Of a stretch of DNA of 64,000 nucleotides, positions 63,166-64,000 are shown piece by piece (position 1 is the stretch's first letter; every line of letters starts with the position of its first letter). The stretch is taken from positions 1,922,001-1,986,000 of the forward strand of contig NZ_CP043761.1 of the NCBI RefSeq assembly GCF_008386395.1, written 5' to 3'. The notes under the pieces were generated by a model that did not search any database, had not been told where the DNA came from, and saw nothing but the letters and a program-made list of their open reading frames with translations. The DNA comes from Paenibacillus sp. 37 (lineage in GTDB: Bacteria; Bacillota; Bacilli; Paenibacillales; Paenibacillaceae). The position numbers were made by a program, and so were the translations under genes.

Positions 63166-64000
63166 ATGGAAGTCATTTTCATGAACAGATTGTCCAGAAT
63201 GTCGGATCAGAATGCAGAGTATGCACAGTTATGGATTGGGGAAGAGGAAGATAGTTGGCAGCTGGGATGGAGTCGCTACGAGGAAGGAGAGCGTGAGGAC
63301 AGCATCTGGTATGAAGGGACTTCTTGGGAGGAGCTGCTTCATATTTACCGTCATCAGCTTGCCATACAGATGAGTGAGGGGTACCGACCGCAGTTGCAGG
63401 GGTTATTTCATGAGAATGATGATCTGAAGTCACGCAGTTATGGTGGACAGCGGCTCCATTGTTACAGTGAGTTATACGGCAATGAGCAATTATATACGGA
63501 TCTGTGCACATGGCGCAGGAAGAGAGCTGTGTCTGACCGGAAGGCACCGTATTTTATTGCAACAAATCGTTTGCTGCGTTTGATCAGTGCCTTTGTTCCG
63601 CAATCGCTGGATGAACTGATGCAACTGCCGGGCGTAGGAGAGAGCAAAGCAACTGAGTATGGTACGGAATGGATGGAGATTACAAACGGGTTGGAGCGTT
63701 CAACGACATTCCCGCTGGACTGGGTATACACGGCGCTGAAGGAGGAAGAGTATGAGAGTTGGTTATACAAGCAGAGAGAGCAGAAGTATAAGCAGGAACT
63801 TGATAAGTTCACCACGCGTAAGCAGGTGCTTGAAGGCATGAAGGAAGGGTATACGTTAGAGGAGATTGTTAATCGATCCGGATTATCCCGACGTGAGTTG
63901 GTTGAGCTGTTAGAGGCACTGGATCACGAAGGTTATGACACCGATTGTCTTCTTGATGTGGAGCTGGCAGTGATGCCAGAGAACGAACAAGAGGCCGTAT
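63166..64000 (+). CDS. HRDC-domain protein (3' end cut off)
   Basis: ATG 63166 with AAGGGAGGGAA upstream; the frame is open to the window edge, 278 codons visible. The N-terminal part (about residues 1-100) is acidic and Trp/Tyr-rich and not recognised. Residues about 105-170 carry an HRDC domain: YTDLCTWRRKRA, then APYFIATNRLLRLIS and the ELMQLPGVGESKATEYG block. HRDC domains bind nucleic acid and are usually attached to RecQ helicases or RNase D, but no helicase motif precedes this one. The C-terminal visible part contains EEIVNRSGLSRRELVELL, an HTH-like segment. Confidence 0.8.
   Translation, partial: MEVIFMNRLSRMSDQNAEYAQLWIGEEEDSWQLGWSRYEEGEREDSIWYEGTSWEELLHIYRHQLAIQMSEGYRPQLQGLFHENDDLKSRSYGGQRLHCYSELYGNEQLYTDLCTWRRKRAVSDRKAPYFIATNRLLRLISAFVPQSLDELMQLPGVGESKATEYGTEWMEITNGLERSTTFPLDWVYTALKEEEYESWLYKQREQKYKQELDKFTTRKQVLEGMKEGYTLEEIVNRSGLSRRELVELLEALDHEGYDTDCLLDVELAVMPENEQEAV

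Overview
The window looks like a chromosomal segment of a Paenibacillus species (Firmicutes). The evidence is: LplB/YtcP-type sugar permeases with a YtcQ-like binding lipoprotein, Bacillus-like blocks (infC-rpmI-rplT, pheST-zapA-mutS2, ilvBHC-leuA, an Lrp regulator with an aminotransferase), strong AGGAGG ribosome sites with frequent GTG/TTG starts, T-box leaders, and sporulation genes (PAS kinase, Spo0E-like phosphatase, CotF-like proteins). Species-level placement is inference. I see no insertion sequence, prophage, CRISPR array or rRNA, and the only tRNA is tRNA-Gly(UCC). It reads as mostly core genome with a few lineage-specific inserts.

Layout. 1-3541: end of a sugar ABC transporter operon (two permeases, one lipoprotein). 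3627-5356 (minus): a diacylglycerol-glycosyltransferase-like enzyme and a PAP2 phosphatase. 5357-7306: a long leader and a membrane GT2 glycosyltransferase. 7329-8854: infC-rpmI-rplT with tandem promoters and a leader terminator. 9392-14333: a nucleoside-type BMP/ABC transporter. 14459-16239: an AT-rich secreted protein, a protein with a possible Sm-like head and a Gly-Pro tail, and a GNAT acetyltransferase. 16393-24640: branched-chain amino acid synthesis (Leu T-box, ilvB, ilvN, ilvC, leuA, then leuB after an antisense aldo/keto reductase). 24659-27757: a peroxiredoxin under an exact PerR-box consensus, a small zinc protein and an orphan histidine kinase. 27826-34718: moxR-DUF58-DUF4129, a DRE-TIM aldolase-like enzyme and a GGDEF-EAL protein with a degraded GGDEF domain. 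34754-37325: tRNA-Gly, then an ABC-F gene behind a structured, terminator-ended leader carrying a small ORF. 37338-41401: Phe T-box with pheS-pheT. 41450-47789: a ZapA domain fused to a very long coiled coil, two minus-strand genes (CuA-like lipoprotein, small membrane protein) and mutS2. 47861-50396: a DUF350 protein, a 26-residue membrane peptide, a double zinc-ribbon protein and an MFS transporter. 50404-54268: an FAD oxidoreductase, two CotF-like coat proteins, an Lrp regulator and an aminotransferase. 54344-58379: Spo0E-like protein, lipoprotein, CobU-like enzyme, DedA protein, PduO-type adenosyltransferase and RluA synthase. 58811-64000: ArsC/Spx-like protein, 5'-3' exonuclease, NAGPA-domain protein, MOSC protein, ROK fructokinase-like kinase and a truncated HRDC-domain protein.

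Regulation is unusually legible: two T-boxes whose specifier codons (CTC, TTC) match the downstream pathway, an exact PerR-box consensus, a likely L20 autoregulatory leader, stable hairpins on both sides of ilvC, and an attenuator-like leader before the ABC-F gene. The best candidates for something new are that ABC-F leader, the ZapA-coiled-coil fusion, the structured RNA before ilvC, and the protein with the Gly-Pro tail.
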